Positions 1 to 8,156 of a stretch of DNA of 64,000 nt are shown here, in pieces. Positions within the stretch are counted from its first letter, which is position 1. The number at the start of each line of letters is the position of its first letter. The stretch is from Gammaproteobacteria bacterium (lineage in GTDB: Bacteria; Pseudomonadota; Gammaproteobacteria; Pseudomonadales; Halieaceae), in the NCBI GenBank assembly GCA_009937065.1, contig JAACDF010000019.1, forward strand, positions 42,055 to 106,054, read 5' to 3'. A program made the translations under genes and the position numbers. The notes beneath the pieces were generated by a model, which was given only the letters and a program-made list of their open reading frames with translations, did no database searches and was not told the origin of the DNA.

Positions 1-35
1 GCCAGCTAAGGCTATAAATACATAATTTTTCAATA

Positions 36-890
36 TCAACTGGCCTTTGCCCTTCGACCAAAGTCGAAAAAGGCATCCAGCAACACCGCTATGAGCACGC
101 CTACCTTGAGCAAGTCAACAAATGTCCAAAGCATGTAACTCACAGCCAGAAATCCAAATCCAAGCTGTCGATCCCGCGCTACGTGATGCAGTAGTGCAAA
201 ACCGCAAATCGTGACAGGAATACCTGCCAAGGCAGTCCATGCTGCCACTTCTCTTCCGCCCACGGCGCCAGCGATGACGACCAAAACCAAGGCAGCGGCC
301 CATAGTGAGGGCAACCGCAACGCCCTGAACTCATCGCCAAAAGCACCCGGCTTGTATAGCGCCGCCTGCCAATACCGGCCCAATAGCAAGCTAAGGCAGG
401 CAAGCAACGAGTTACCCACTGCCATGAGCCCCGCCACTTGCGGCACGGATGGCCTCATTATCTCGATAACGGCAGCATCGTCGGCACCGGACTCCAGTGC
501 TTCAATCCACGTATCGAACATCATCAACAACGCGTCCAAAAAAGCGGAGTTGAATGCCAGCAGTACCACACCACCCAAGGCGGATACGGGTACGACCGCT
601 ACAAGCGCCAGTGACAGACTGTAGGTCTGTGCTAGCACTGCTGCACCCACAAAGACTGAGAGCAACAAGAGACCTGTACCGTAATCTCCGCTCACCCAGC
701 CCAGTAAGAGGGCGGGGAGCAACGACCACAATGCAATCCAAGCGCCATCTCGCACACTGCGACCCAAGGTCACAAGTGCAATGGCTGCCGCACTCACAGG
801 TGCGGCAATGACAAGCACGGAACCAATCACAGCGACCGCCAGCGCTTGCCAACGACCGCGCATGATGAATTCAGCGAGGTCGCGCATCAT
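36..890 (-). CDS. DUF2232-type polytopic membrane protein
   Basis: A 284-residue, strongly hydrophobic protein with about eight predicted membrane helices spread over its length; the first follows a short basic N-terminus (MMRDLAEFIMRGRW). It lies 3 nt downstream of rpsR. In many gammaproteobacteria a DUF2232 (YybS-like) protein sits in this slot between rpsR and rplI, which supports the family call. rplI itself would lie beyond the left window edge. The molecular function is unknown. Two adjacent ATG codons are available as start and the ribosome-binding site is weak, so translation is probably coupled to rpsR. The family call rests on position and topology, not on a sequence motif. Confidence 0.8.
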   Translation of the reverse strand: MMRDLAEFIMRGRWQALAVAVIGSVLVIAAPVSAAAIALVTLGRSVRDGAWIALWSLLPALLLGWVSGDYGTGLLLLSVFVGAAVLAQTYSLSLALVAVVPVSALGGVVLLAFNSAFLDALLMMFDTWIEALESGADDAAVIEIMRPSVPQVAGLMAVGNSLLACLSLLLGRYWQAALYKPGAFGDEFRALRLPSLWAAALVLVVIAGAVGGREVAAWTALAGIPVTICGFALLHHVARDRQLGFGFLAVSYMLWTFVDLLKVGVLIAVLLDAFFDFGRRAKAS

Positions 891-893
891 GTC

Positions 894-1121
894 TTACTGG
901 TGCGAATCCGTGTAGGGCAGCAGTGCCAGGTAACGGGCGCGCTTGATGGCCGTAGCCAATTGACGCTGATACTTCGCCTTTGTACCTGTGATACGACTAG
1001 GCACAATCTTTCCAGTTTCACTGATGTACTGCTTTAAGACTTCTAAATCTTTATAGTCGATTTCCTGCACACCCTCGGCAGTAAAACGACAAAACTTTCT
1101 ACGTCGGAAAAAACGTGACAT
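894..1121 (-). CDS. rpsR: 30S ribosomal protein S18
   Basis: A 75-residue basic protein of normal S18 length. It opens with the typical [11 protein letters not shown] block and carries the conserved segment ending in [20 protein letters not shown], which binds 16S rRNA. S18 forms a heterodimer with S6 in the platform of the 30S subunit. The gene begins 3 nt after the rpsF stop codon, so the two partners are made from one message, as is usual in proteobacteria. Nothing is unusual in the sequence. Confidence 0.98.
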   Translation of the reverse strand: MSRFFRRRKFCRFTAEGVQEIDYKDLEVLKQYISETGKIVPSRITGTKAKYQRQLATAIKRARYLALLPYTDSHQ

Positions 1122-1124
1122 GGA

Positions 1125-1649
1125 TTAAGCCTCCTCTTCGCTGTCGTGTGCAGCCGGCGCATCGTCTGGCTCTGCTGCCTCTGCGGTTTCTTCAACCACT
1201 TCTTCAGCTACTTCTTCAGCAGCGTCTGCATCACCCGAATCATCTACCTCAGCTACTGAAGCTTCCTCTTCGGCCTTCGCCTCAGCGGCTTGGCGCTCCT
1301 GATAACGTGACTTACGCTCGCGATCTTCCTTCTCAGACTTCATGATCAGTGACTCTTCAGTCACTGCGTCGTCTCGACGGATCACGAGGTTGCGAATGAC
1401 AGCATCGTTGTAGCGGAACGTTGTCGTAAGCTCTTCCATTGCCTCGTTACTGGCTTCAACATTCATCAAGACATAGTGCGCCTTGTGAATCTTGTTGATG
1501 TGGTAAGCGAGTTGGCGGCGACCCCAATCCTCGAGGCGATGCACTTGGCCGCCATCCTTGGTGATCACATTGGTATACCGTTCAATCATGCCCGGTACTT
1601 GTTCCGACTGGTCCGGGTGGACCATAAAGACGATTTCGTAGTGTCGCAC
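1125..1649 (-). CDS. rpsF: 30S ribosomal protein S6 with long acidic tail
   Basis: S6 binds S18 and the central domain of 16S rRNA. I place the start at the GTG at 1649-1647, giving [14 protein letters not shown]. This is the canonical S6 N-terminus, preceded by an AGGGAGAG ribosome-binding site; a longer reading adds only a non-conserved leader. The protein is 174 residues. Residues 1-100 are the S6 fold (including [10 protein letters not shown] and the VRNLVI-like strand). From about residue 105 there is a charged linker and then a tail very rich in Glu, Asp and Ala that ends in DSEEEA. E. coli S6 is about 130-135 residues and receives C-terminal glutamates from RimK; here a much longer acidic tail is genetically encoded. 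Confidence 0.97.
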   Translation of the reverse strand: MRHYEIVFMVHPDQSEQVPGMIERYTNVITKDGGQVHRLEDWGRRQLAYHINKIHKAHYVLMNVEASNEAMEELTTTFRYNDAVIRNLVIRRDDAVTEESLIMKSEKEDRERKSRYQERQAAEAKAEEEASVAEVDDSGDADAAEEVAEEVVEETAEAAEPDDAPAAHDSEEEA

Positions 1650-1738
1650 TAACGATCTCTCCCTTCGGTTGTAGCTGCCTGACAATCAGTGCAGCAAGGA
1701 GTTAAGGCTCTAAGAGCCCGGCTAATTGTGAGGCGCGG

Positions 1739-1767
1739 AGTCTACATAGGCCCGCAGTGGAATGCAA
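1739..1767 (-). promoter_or_regulatory. candidate sigma70 promoter of the rpsF operon
   Basis: On the minus strand TTGCAT (1767-1762) and TAGACT (1744-1739) are separated by exactly 17 nt. A GC-rich discriminator (CCGCGCC) follows, as expected of growth-rate-controlled ribosomal promoters. The -35 match is only partial. The leader of about 90 nt down to the rpsF GTG contains a short hairpin (GGCTC/GAGCC). S6-S18 autoregulation through leader RNA is known in other bacteria, but I cannot confirm the motif here. Confidence 0.45.
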
Positions 1768-2511
1768 TCACCCGGCGGTGCGCTGGCGTACGGCCTCAAA
1801 TAGACACACACCGGTCGCCACCGAAACATTGAGACTCGAGACGTCACCGGCCATCGGGAGCTTGACCAGAAAGTCACAGGCATCAGTCGTTAATCGACGC
1901 ATACCGGGACCTTCAGCGCCCATTACAATGACGACGGGAAGGGTGAGATCTTGATCGTAAAGCACCGCATCCGCTTCGCCAGTCGTCCCGATGACCCAAA
2001 GCCCCGCTTCTTTTAATGCCTTGAGTGTCCGCGCGAGATTGGTCACGCGAACAAGTGGAATAGCTTCTGCGGCACCACTAGCCACCTTCCTTGCCGTTGC
2101 GTTGAGCTCTGCGCTGTTATCTTTTGGCACTACCACGGCGTGAACTCCGGCCGCATCGGCACTGCGCAGGCATGCGCCCAAGTTGTGAGGGTCGGTCACG
2201 CCGTCCAGGACAAGCACCAAGGGCCGCTCACAACTCGCCAAGTAAGAGATAAGGTCTCGTTCGTTAACGTTACTTTCTGACGATATGCGCTCAATGACAG
2301 CGACAACGCCCTGATGACGTTCGGCTACCTTGTTATCCAAATCTGCCTTAGGCACCCGGTTAACAGATACGCCTTGATTCTTCGCGAGCGCGAGGATTGC
2401 TTGGATGCGCTTATCGTTGCGATCAGTCTGAATAAACAACGCCAGAATGCGCTGTGGAGACCGTCGCAATAGGCTGTCGACTGCATGGATGCCAAAGGCC
2501 ATATCGCTCAT
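1768..2511 (-). CDS. rlmB: 23S rRNA (guanosine-2'-O-)-methyltransferase
   Basis: A 247-residue SpoU/TrmH-family (SPOUT) methyltransferase that methylates the 2'-OH of G2251 in 23S rRNA using S-adenosylmethionine. The N-terminal substrate-binding domain begins FGIHAVDSLL. The catalytic knot shows all three signature motifs: DPHNLGACLRSADAAG around residues 108-123, the VMGAEGPGMRRLT block, and the C-terminal LPMAGDVSSLNVSVATGVCL segment. Its ATG overlaps the rnr stop codon by 4 nt (ATGA), so it is translationally coupled to RNase R, an order seen widely in gammaproteobacteria. Confidence 0.97.
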   Translation of the reverse strand: MSDMAFGIHAVDSLLRRSPQRILALFIQTDRNDKRIQAILALAKNQGVSVNRVPKADLDNKVAERHQGVVAVIERISSESNVNERDLISYLASCERPLVLVLDGVTDPHNLGACLRSADAAGVHAVVVPKDNSAELNATARKVASGAAEAIPLVRVTNLARTLKALKEAGLWVIGTTGEADAVLYDQDLTLPVVIVMGAEGPGMRRLTTDACDFLVKLPMAGDVSSLNVSVATGVCLFEAVRQRTAG

Positions 2512-4958
2512 GCGTTACGACCCCTGCGCTTTGGTGCGCCTTTGTTCTTGGACGCCTTGCTCTTCGATGATTTTTTCTTCGACGCGCTCGCTGATGACCG
2601 AGCTTTATTATCTGACTTTTTTTCTGATTTGTCAGATCGACGCTCCGAGCGGGAACCGGCGTTTCCTCGTTTGGCATCACCCGAAACATGCCGGGCCTTC
2701 CGCGACCTAATCGACGGCTTGTTACCGCGGCGCCCCGCTCCAGGCGTCACGACACCAACCAACTCAAGATCAATTTTGCGATCATCGAGGTCGACGCGAG
2801 CCACCTGAACTCGGACTGCATCACCCAACTGATAAGTTTGCCGAGTGTGTTCACCAACAAGGCGCTGCGATGCATGATCGAAGTGGTAGTAATCGGATGG
2901 CAACGCACTGATATGAACCAGACCTTCCATGTAGATATCGGTTAACTCGACAAACATGCCAAAGCGAGTCACTGACGCAACAACACCCGCGAACTCATCA
3001 CCAATATGGTGTCGTAGATACTCACACTTGAGCCACAATTGAACGTCGCGCGTCGCATCATCGGCTCGTCGCTCGGTCATCGAGCAGTGCTCACCTGCCG
3101 CAACGAGGTCGGTCATCGTGTAGGGATAGAGTCCTCGGGTTTTCTCTTTTGACAGCTTCCTTGGCGTGGAGCCTGAAGCAGTGGCCAGACGCTTAATCGC
3201 CCTGTGAACTAGCAAATCGGGATAGCGCCGAATGGGCGAGGTAAAATGCGCATAGGCCTCGTAGTTAAGGCCGAAATGTCCGCCATTATCTGGCTTGTAG
3301 ACCGCCTGACTGAGCGAGCGAAGCAACATCGTTTGAATGACCTGAGCGTCATCTCTCTCTGCCAAGCGCGACAGCACGCTTTGATAATCCAATGGTGTGG
3401 GATCCATGCCACCCGGCAAGTCGAGTGCAAGCTCTCCCAGAAATGTTCGTAGTGCTTCCAATCGCTCGGCGGACGGGCCTTCATGCACACGGAACAGTGC
3501 CGCCAGTTCGGATTCCTCTAAGCACGCTGCAGTCGCAACATTGGCCGCCAGCATGCACTCCTCAATGAGCTTATGAGCATCATTGCGATTGACCGGCACA
3601 ATGGCGTCAATCTTGCGGTTCTCGTCAAACAGAATCCGCGTCTCTACGGTTTCGAAATCGATAGCACCCCGCGTCGATCTCGCCTCTCGGAGCACTTTAT
3701 ACAGCGCATGAAGTCGGAAAAGACCCTCCACCCGGTCAGTGTGCACATCAGCATGCCACCCGTTCTCAAGCACCTCGCCCACCTGCGTGTAGGTCAACCT
3801 CGCATGCGAGTGAATGACGGCCTCATAGAATGAGGCATCAGTCACCTGGCCTTCTGAATCAATGGCCATCTCACAAACCATGGCGAGGCGATCAACTGAA
3901 GGCTTTAACGAGCAGAGTCCATTGGAAAGCACCTCGGGGAACATCGGTACCACCCGCTCGGGGAAGTACACCGAGTTACCTCGATTAAACGCTTCCTCAT
4001 CAAGCGCACTGCCAATTTGGACGTAATGACTTACATCAGCAATCGCCACCCAGAGCCGAAACCCTGACCCTTCAGTCTCACAATAGACCGCATCATCGAA
4101 ATCTCGGGCATCCTCGCCGTCAATGGTGACAAGTCCAAGCTGCCTCAAATCAATGCGATTTTGCTTGTCCGACTCGGAGGGTTCATCACGAAGCGCACCC
4201 GCTTCAGATAGCACGGCATCCGGCCACTCATGAGGAATATCGTGAGCACGAATTGCCACATCAATCTCGAGCCCTGGATCGAGATGATCACCTAAAATCT
4301 CCTCAACCTCACCCTTGGCGCCCAGCACTTCCGTTGGGTAATCGGTGAGTTTGACTGAGACAAGCTGACCAGACTTCGCACCATGCTTCGATTTGGGCGG
4401 TATCAACACGTGATTGCTGATGCGGCGGTTGTGGGGCAACAAATATCCAATCCCGCCCTCTTCCATGTATCGACCCACAATGTGGGTGTGCGCGCGAGTC
4501 AGGACTTCAACGACCTGGCCCTCAGGTCGTCCTTTATCGTCATGACCTGACTGGGCCACCAGCACCTCGTCACCATCAAACACGCTGTACATCTGCCGAC
4601 TGGATAGAAAGAAGTCATCACCACCTTCAGCGGGTGAGGCAAAACCATAGCCATCTCGGTGACCAATAATTTTGCATTTCACCAAGTCCATCTTCTTTGG
4701 AAGACCGAGGGCACCGCGTCGGCCCGAAATCAACTGGCCCTCTCGTTGCATCGCCTTAACGCGCTTCTGAAGCGAAAAAAGATCACTGTCGCCATGAATA
4801 CCGAGTGCATCCGCGAGCTCAGTAAAGCGCATGGGTACATCGCGTTCAGCCATGACAGCGAGAATCAACTCTCGACTTGCGATGGGTTGATCGTATTTTT
4901 GGGCCTCGCGCACTGCTTCAGGGTCGGTCAGCGCGGTAGCCTTAGAGGGTTTCTTCAA
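2508..4958 (-). CDS. rnr: Ribonuclease R
   Basis: An 816-residue 3'-to-5' exoribonuclease able to digest structured RNA. Domains in order: an N-terminal winged-helix region (about 1-90), two cold-shock domains (about 90-230), the RNB catalytic domain, an S1 domain (about 640-725), and a Lys/Ser/Arg-rich tail typical of RNase R. The RNB active site is intact: the TIDGEDARDFDDAV segment supplies the four metal-binding Asp residues and FTSPIRRYPDLLVHR supplies the catalytic Arg. The best start is a TTG (4958-4956) preceded by GGCGGA; no ATG lies nearby. It is upstream of and overlaps rlmB. Confidence 0.97.
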   Translation of the reverse strand: MKKPSKATALTDPEAVREAQKYDQPIASRELILAVMAERDVPMRFTELADALGIHGDSDLFSLQKRVKAMQREGQLISGRRGALGLPKKMDLVKCKIIGHRDGYGFASPAEGGDDFFLSSRQMYSVFDGDEVLVAQSGHDDKGRPEGQVVEVLTRAHTHIVGRYMEEGGIGYLLPHNRRISNHVLIPPKSKHGAKSGQLVSVKLTDYPTEVLGAKGEVEEILGDHLDPGLEIDVAIRAHDIPHEWPDAVLSEAGALRDEPSESDKQNRIDLRQLGLVTIDGEDARDFDDAVYCETEGSGFRLWVAIADVSHYVQIGSALDEEAFNRGNSVYFPERVVPMFPEVLSNGLCSLKPSVDRLAMVCEMAIDSEGQVTDASFYEAVIHSHARLTYTQVGEVLENGWHADVHTDRVEGLFRLHALYKVLREARSTRGAIDFETVETRILFDENRKIDAIVPVNRNDAHKLIEECMLAANVATAACLEESELAALFRVHEGPSAERLEALRTFLGELALDLPGGMDPTPLDYQSVLSRLAERDDAQVIQTMLLRSLSQAVYKPDNGGHFGLNYEAYAHFTSPIRRYPDLLVHRAIKRLATASGSTPRKLSKEKTRGLYPYTMTDLVAAGEHCSMTERRADDATRDVQLWLKCEYLRHHIGDEFAGVVASVTRFGMFVELTDIYMEGLVHISALPSDYYHFDHASQRLVGEHTRQTYQLGDAVRVQVARVDLDDRKIDLELVGVVTPGAGRRGNKPSIRSRKARHVSGDAKRGNAGSRSERRSDKSEKKSDNKARSSASASKKKSSKSKASKNKGAPKRRGRNA

Positions 4959-5025
4959 AATTCCGCCAGTGGGGTAGTGAATAGCTGATTGCTATTGGAT
5001 AGCCGAGAAGTGTACGGGGATGCGA

Positions 5026-5054
5026 TTGACAAATAAATGGTCAACCCTTAGCCT
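5026..5054 (+). promoter_or_regulatory. sigma70 promoter of tRNA-Leu
   Basis: A perfect -35 box TTGACA (5026-5031), a 17-nt spacer and a -10 box TAGCCT (5049-5054) are followed by the GC-rich discriminator CGCGATCC. The tRNA begins 25 nt after the -10 box. This is the usual arrangement of a strong, stringently controlled stable-RNA promoter. Confidence 0.75.
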
Positions 5055-5079
5055 CGCGATCCTTCGTTTTGCCTTACCT

Positions 5080-5166
5080 GCCCAGGTGGTGAAATTGGTA
5101 GACACGCTAGCTTCAGGTGCTAGTGCTCGCAAGGGCGTGGAGGTTCAAGTCCTCTCCTGGGCACCA
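5080..5166 (+). tRNA. tRNA-Leu (anticodon CAG)
   Basis: An 87-nt class II tRNA including an encoded CCA end. The acceptor stem GCCCAGG pairs with CCTGGGC. The anticodon stem CTAGC/GCTAG encloses the loop TTCAGGT, with anticodon CAG at 5114-5116. A long variable arm (TGCTCGCAAGGGCGT) marks it as leucine type, and the T-loop reads TTCAAGT. The last 16 nt (5151-5166) recur exactly at 6257-6272, which is the mark of a tRNA-located attachment site. Confidence 0.97.
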
Positions 5167-5291
5167 AACTTTTCACTAACACTAATAGTTCGTAGTCATC
5201 TCGCCTATCGTAGTTTTTGCGTGGAGAGGACTATTCCAGCTGCGCGCCTGCCTCTGCTAACATCAGACGCTTGCTTTCGTTGGCTCGCAGC
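5151..5291 (+). repeat. Left copy of a bipartite direct repeat starting in the tRNA-Leu 3' end
   Basis: This copy pairs with 6257-6396. Block 1 is an exact 16-nt match (5151-5166 with 6257-6272) covering the 3' T-stem strand, acceptor strand and CCA. Block 2 is an exact 20-nt match (5229-5248 with 6335-6354). Block 3 is a near-exact match of about 30 nt (5262-5291 with 6368-6396). All three blocks are offset by the same 1106 nt, and the spacer between blocks 1 and 2 is 62 nt in both copies although its sequence differs. This fits attL/attR of an integrated element or an old duplication. Confidence 0.75.
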
Positions 5292-5309
5292 GATGCCTCT
5301 GTCTGACGC

Positions 5310-6161
5310 TTAATGCTCAAATCTTAGCTCCGTCACCAGAGCCTTCTTAACTTCAAGTTTGCCTTCTGGCTCACCCTTTAAAGCAACATCAAAAAAGGAC
5401 TCAATGTAGTAAGTCATTTCCTCGTGAAATCGCACGCTAAGTGGTCGATCTGTCCAAGAGGAGTGCCTAGCCCTTTTAAAAATTTGTAGATATTTTGGGC
5501 TAGGCGTTTGGTCATATGCGCCATTGGACTTGGCTAAATCTGGGGTTATTGGACGATCTTTTGAACCTCCCTGATAGAGCGTTCTGACATTAGCAATTCT
5601 CTTTATCTGCTTCTGGTCAGCGTAAGGTTTGTGCCATGGGGATAACAAAGCAATAGCAATTACTTCATCTCTTTTCCATGACTCCCATGCTCCGGCCAAT
5701 CCCATGCATGAGTAGCCCCCCATTGAGTGTCCCAAACACCCCACTTGATCGAAGCTCTTGATGTGTTTTGCAAAATCCGTAGAAGACAAAGCGTCGAGTA
5801 TTTTATGGATGTCATCTCTGCGGTCACTGTTGGTTTGACCTGTCCACTCCCGAGGCTTTCGCCAAGATACGTCTGGAGTTGTTAGACGCTCGATGCAGTC
5901 CGCATGTTTAGGGGCCACGACTATATAGCCAGCGTTAGCAAGTTGACTCTGTATACCGTCAACACCAGATGGGCATCCACCCATACCATGAGAAAAAATG
6001 ATTAATGGATACACCCCGTCGCCGGCTCTTCTGATTTCTACCGGCACTCCGTCGATAGAAGTTGTCGTCATGATATTTGCCAGTGATTCCTGCTCAACTG
6101 CCTGCAGTGGCAATGATGTCAACAGAATAAAAAAGGCACTAATTAACCGTCTACATGACAT
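5310..6161 (-). CDS. Secreted alpha/beta hydrolase (dienelactone hydrolase / PAF-acetylhydrolase-like)
   Basis: A 283-residue protein with a signal peptide (basic start MSCRRL, hydrophobic core to about residue 20, probable cut after LQA). The alpha/beta-hydrolase core shows the oxyanion-hole segment FSHGMGG at 56-62 and the nucleophile elbow GHSMGG with Ser146. Asp near residue 202 (GGSKDRPITP) and His near 237 (RARHSSW) are likely triad partners. The substrate cannot be read from the sequence; esters or small polymers are plausible. A strong GAGGAGG ribosome-binding site precedes the ATG. The gene is visibly more AT-rich than its neighbours and is the only gene between the two tRNA-derived repeats, so it is probably acquired cargo. 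Confidence 0.75.
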   Translation of the reverse strand: MSCRRLISAFFILLTSLPLQAVEQESLANIMTTTSIDGVPVEIRRAGDGVYPLIIFSHGMGGCPSGVDGIQSQLANAGYIVVAPKHADCIERLTTPDVSWRKPREWTGQTNSDRRDDIHKILDALSSTDFAKHIKSFDQVGCLGHSMGGYSCMGLAGAWESWKRDEVIAIALLSPWHKPYADQKQIKRIANVRTLYQGGSKDRPITPDLAKSNGAYDQTPSPKYLQIFKRARHSSWTDRPLSVRFHEEMTYYIESFFDVALKGEPEGKLEVKKALVTELRFEH

Positions 6162-6466
6162 AGTATCGTTAGCCTCCTCTCGAGTCGCTGCGCCTCAGCT
6201 TGTGTCAGCTATACAAATCTCTAGAAGTGAGAGTCTAACTTAAAACCCTGACTCACCCTCTCCTGGGCACCATCTTCAGAGACTATCGAACAATCCCTTC
6301 GCCCGCATCGGCATCTTGCCAACAAGAGCAAGAAGACTATTCCAGCTGCGCGCCCGCTATAACGAAAATCAGACGCTTGCGTTCGTTGGCTCGCAGCAGC
6401 GCTGCTCAAAGCCCCAACTGATCCTCGTCTGGGTGACCGTGTTTTTTAGCCACATCTGACTTCACC
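6162..6466. other. 305-bp non-coding stretch with the right-hand tRNA-derived repeat
   Basis: It holds the upstream region of the hydrolase gene (6162-6256, no confident promoter), then the right repeat copy (6257-6396), then about 70 nt with no recognisable feature. Short open frames on the minus strand here have no ribosome-binding site and lie across the repeat, so I do not call genes. Confidence 0.6.
6257..6396 (+). repeat. Right copy of the bipartite direct repeat (tRNA-Leu 3' end fragment)
   Basis: The segment starts with the 16-nt CCTCTCCTGGGCACCA, identical to the 3' end of tRNA-Leu, but nothing upstream of 6257 resembles the rest of a tRNA. It is therefore a fragment, not a second gene. 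Block 2 (6335-6354) and block 3 (6368-6396) follow at the same distances as in the left copy. Block 3 differs from the left copy at a single G/T position. Confidence 0.75.
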
Positions 6467-6757
6467 CTACAGCGCAGTGACCATAAGGATGGTTGACCGA
6501 CCAATGACGCCCAAAGGTAACGCCTCGGGAAAAGAGCTAAACAAAAACAATAAGCTGCCACCTGCAGCAGCGACTGACATCTCCTCCTTACCCAGTTTTG
6601 GGGTCTTAGGGGTAGAGACCGTACGATCATCAATGCCTGGCACTTCCACGACAGAAGACTGATCGGGTAAATGGGGCGAAGTTTGTTTTCCACCCTTGAG
6701 GTCATCACCGCTTTCAATGCGGGGCTTAGTAGTAAAACGAAAATTAAACCCCATCAT
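6467..6757 (-). CDS. Small hypothetical protein with C-terminal hydrophobic segment
   Basis: A 96-residue protein beginning MMGFNFRFTT. Its ATG shares one base with the TAA of the upstream small exported protein (TAATG), which suggests translational coupling; GGGG lies just ahead. The middle is polar and rich in Pro, Lys and Ser. The last 35 or so residues (from MSVAAAGG) are hydrophobic and could form a membrane anchor. I recognise no family. It could be a spurious frame, but the coupled start argues for a real gene. Confidence 0.4.
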   Translation of the reverse strand: MMGFNFRFTTKPRIESGDDLKGGKQTSPHLPDQSSVVEVPGIDDRTVSTPKTPKLGKEEMSVAAAGGSLLFLFSSFPEALPLGVIGRSTILMVTAL

Positions 6758-7053
6758 TATCCCCAATTACACTGGATAACGATTCGCCGGTTATCGTTCT
6801 GCTCTGCCACTAAAATAAGGCCCCAGCTACGTGACTCAGCTTCATTAACCTGCCAACCCAGAAGCTGCAGTTGATTTTGATGGTGCTGAAGAACCGCGTG
6901 ACAATCGCCTATACCGGCAGCGTAGGTTCCTAAGAATTCCTCGCCTTGGTAAACGGCCCCGCTGTAGGGACCTGCGATGGCATTTTCGACAAAAGATAAA
7001 CTGGCAATCATCAGAAGGCTGACGACCAGCGTGTCTTTGATGTTGGAAATCAT
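6757..7053 (-). CDS. Small exported protein of unknown function
   Basis: A 98-residue protein. The start is the ATG at 7053, placed 8 nt after an AGGAG ribosome-binding site; a GTG three codons upstream would sit on that site. Residues 1-27 form a clear signal peptide ending SFVENAIAG, leaving a mature domain of about 70 residues with two Cys, at GDCHAVLQ and near the C-terminus (IQCNWG), that could form a disulfide. The tail pattern of alternating charged and hydrophobic residues suggests a small beta-rich fold. No family is recognised. Confidence 0.6.
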   Translation of the reverse strand: MISNIKDTLVVSLLMIASLSFVENAIAGPYSGAVYQGEEFLGTYAAGIGDCHAVLQHHQNQLQLLGWQVNEAESRSWGLILVAEQNDNRRIVIQCNWG

Positions 7054-7143
7054 GTGTTGCACTCCTGGTTAAAACAACGTCTGGAGGCGCAGCTAGCCCA
7101 TGGCTTCTGCACCCAAATAGCGACAGTCATTTTCTTTTTCAGG

Positions 7144-7160
7144 AGTGAACGAAGTTCACT
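7144..7160. repeat. 7-bp perfect inverted repeat, possible operator
   Basis: AGTGAAC-GAA-GTTCACT is a perfect inverted repeat with a 3-nt centre. It lies about 90 bp upstream of the small exported protein gene, in a 231-bp gap with no other feature. Neither strand has a following T-run, so it does not look like a terminator. A dimeric regulator could bind it; none is identified. Confidence 0.3.
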
Positions 7161-7284
7161 AAAGACGGCTTCTTCCTGAAGCTCTGGCGATAGTTTGCGT
7201 CACAGCGTCAGGAACACTCAACACCCTCGAAGGGGTATCTGCCAACTGGAGGACAAACGGCTCAACGTATTTGGGGTGTGCTGA

Positions 7285-8013
7285 TTACCAGATCTCTTTG
7301 TAGGGCCTCAAATCGAGCTCATGCGTCCATGCGGAAGCAGGCTGAGCATGCAGTGCCCAAAATGCCTCGGCGATCGCATCGGGATCTAACGCGCCATCAT
7401 CACCAAGCGACTCCAAATAGTCCGAGAAACGGCCTTGCACAATATCGCCGTTAACCACACCGTCGATGATGACGTGTGCAACATGGACGCCCTGTGGCCC
7501 GTATTCACGCGCGAGTGCTTGGGCGAGATTTCGAAGCCCTGCCTTTGCTACTGCAAAATGCGCAAAGTTGGGACGGCCCCTCAGCGACGCAGAGGCACCG
7601 GTAAAAAAAAGTGACCCACTACCTTGTTCAGACAACAGCGGAAGTGCGAGACGCGAGGTTAAAAACGCACCAAAACAGCCGATACGCCAAAAGTCTTCAA
7701 ACTGCTCAGGGGACAGGTCACTAAACTTAATCGGAAGATTGCTCCCAGCATTGTAGATCACTGCGGCTAAGGGCTCATTGCGCTCTCGAACGATCTCAAA
7801 GGCGCGGTGTTGATCTTCCTGCGAGGTGACATCGGCAACAATGGACTCAATAGAACCCCCTGCGGCGCTGATATCCGCAGCGGTTGCATCGAGCTTTTCA
7901 AGTGTCCGGCCAGCGATCATTACATGGTAGCCAGCCCCGGCAAATTTGCGCGCTACAGCAGCTCCAACACCCGCAGCGGCTCCAACACCTAAAATCAGTA
8001 CCGTTTCTGACAC
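7285..8013 (-). CDS. Atypical short-chain dehydrogenase/reductase family protein (catalytic Tyr replaced by Phe)
   Basis: A 242-residue Rossmann protein of SDR length. The nucleotide-binding turn reads GVGAAAGVG (G11, G15, G17) without the usual leading Thr; DVTS at 61-64 and YNAG at 87-90 follow. At the catalytic site Ser141 or Ser143 and Lys157 are present, but the YxxxK Tyr is Phe153 (HFAVAK). I recall a classical-like SDR subgroup (CDD SDR_c10) defined by this Phe substitution and an incomplete Gly motif. It probably still binds NAD(P), but normal alcohol/ketone chemistry is doubtful. Acyl-CoA genes nearby suggest a lipid-related role, by inference only. Confidence 0.85.
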   Translation of the reverse strand: MSETVLILGVGAAAGVGAAVARKFAGAGYHVMIAGRTLEKLDATAADISAAGGSIESIVADVTSQEDQHRAFEIVRERNEPLAAVIYNAGSNLPIKFSDLSPEQFEDFWRIGCFGAFLTSRLALPLLSEQGSGSLFFTGASASLRGRPNFAHFAVAKAGLRNLAQALAREYGPQGVHVAHVIIDGVVNGDIVQGRFSDYLESLGDDGALDPDAIAEAFWALHAQPASAWTHELDLRPYKEIW

Positions 8014-8156
8014 GGTTATTCCCTCACCTTATATTGCAGAATACTTGGATCATAACGCTCGGTGTAACTTCGGCGATCAAACATCAGTATGCCGTTAATG
8101 CCGGTTAGTGCCCAGATAGACGTAAAGCATCAATAATGACGCTTAACCTTACTTGG

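Noticed and set aside
6257-6272. Possible second tRNA-Leu
   Set aside because: Only the last 16 nt match; upstream sequence has no anticodon arm, D-arm or variable arm, so it is a fragment.
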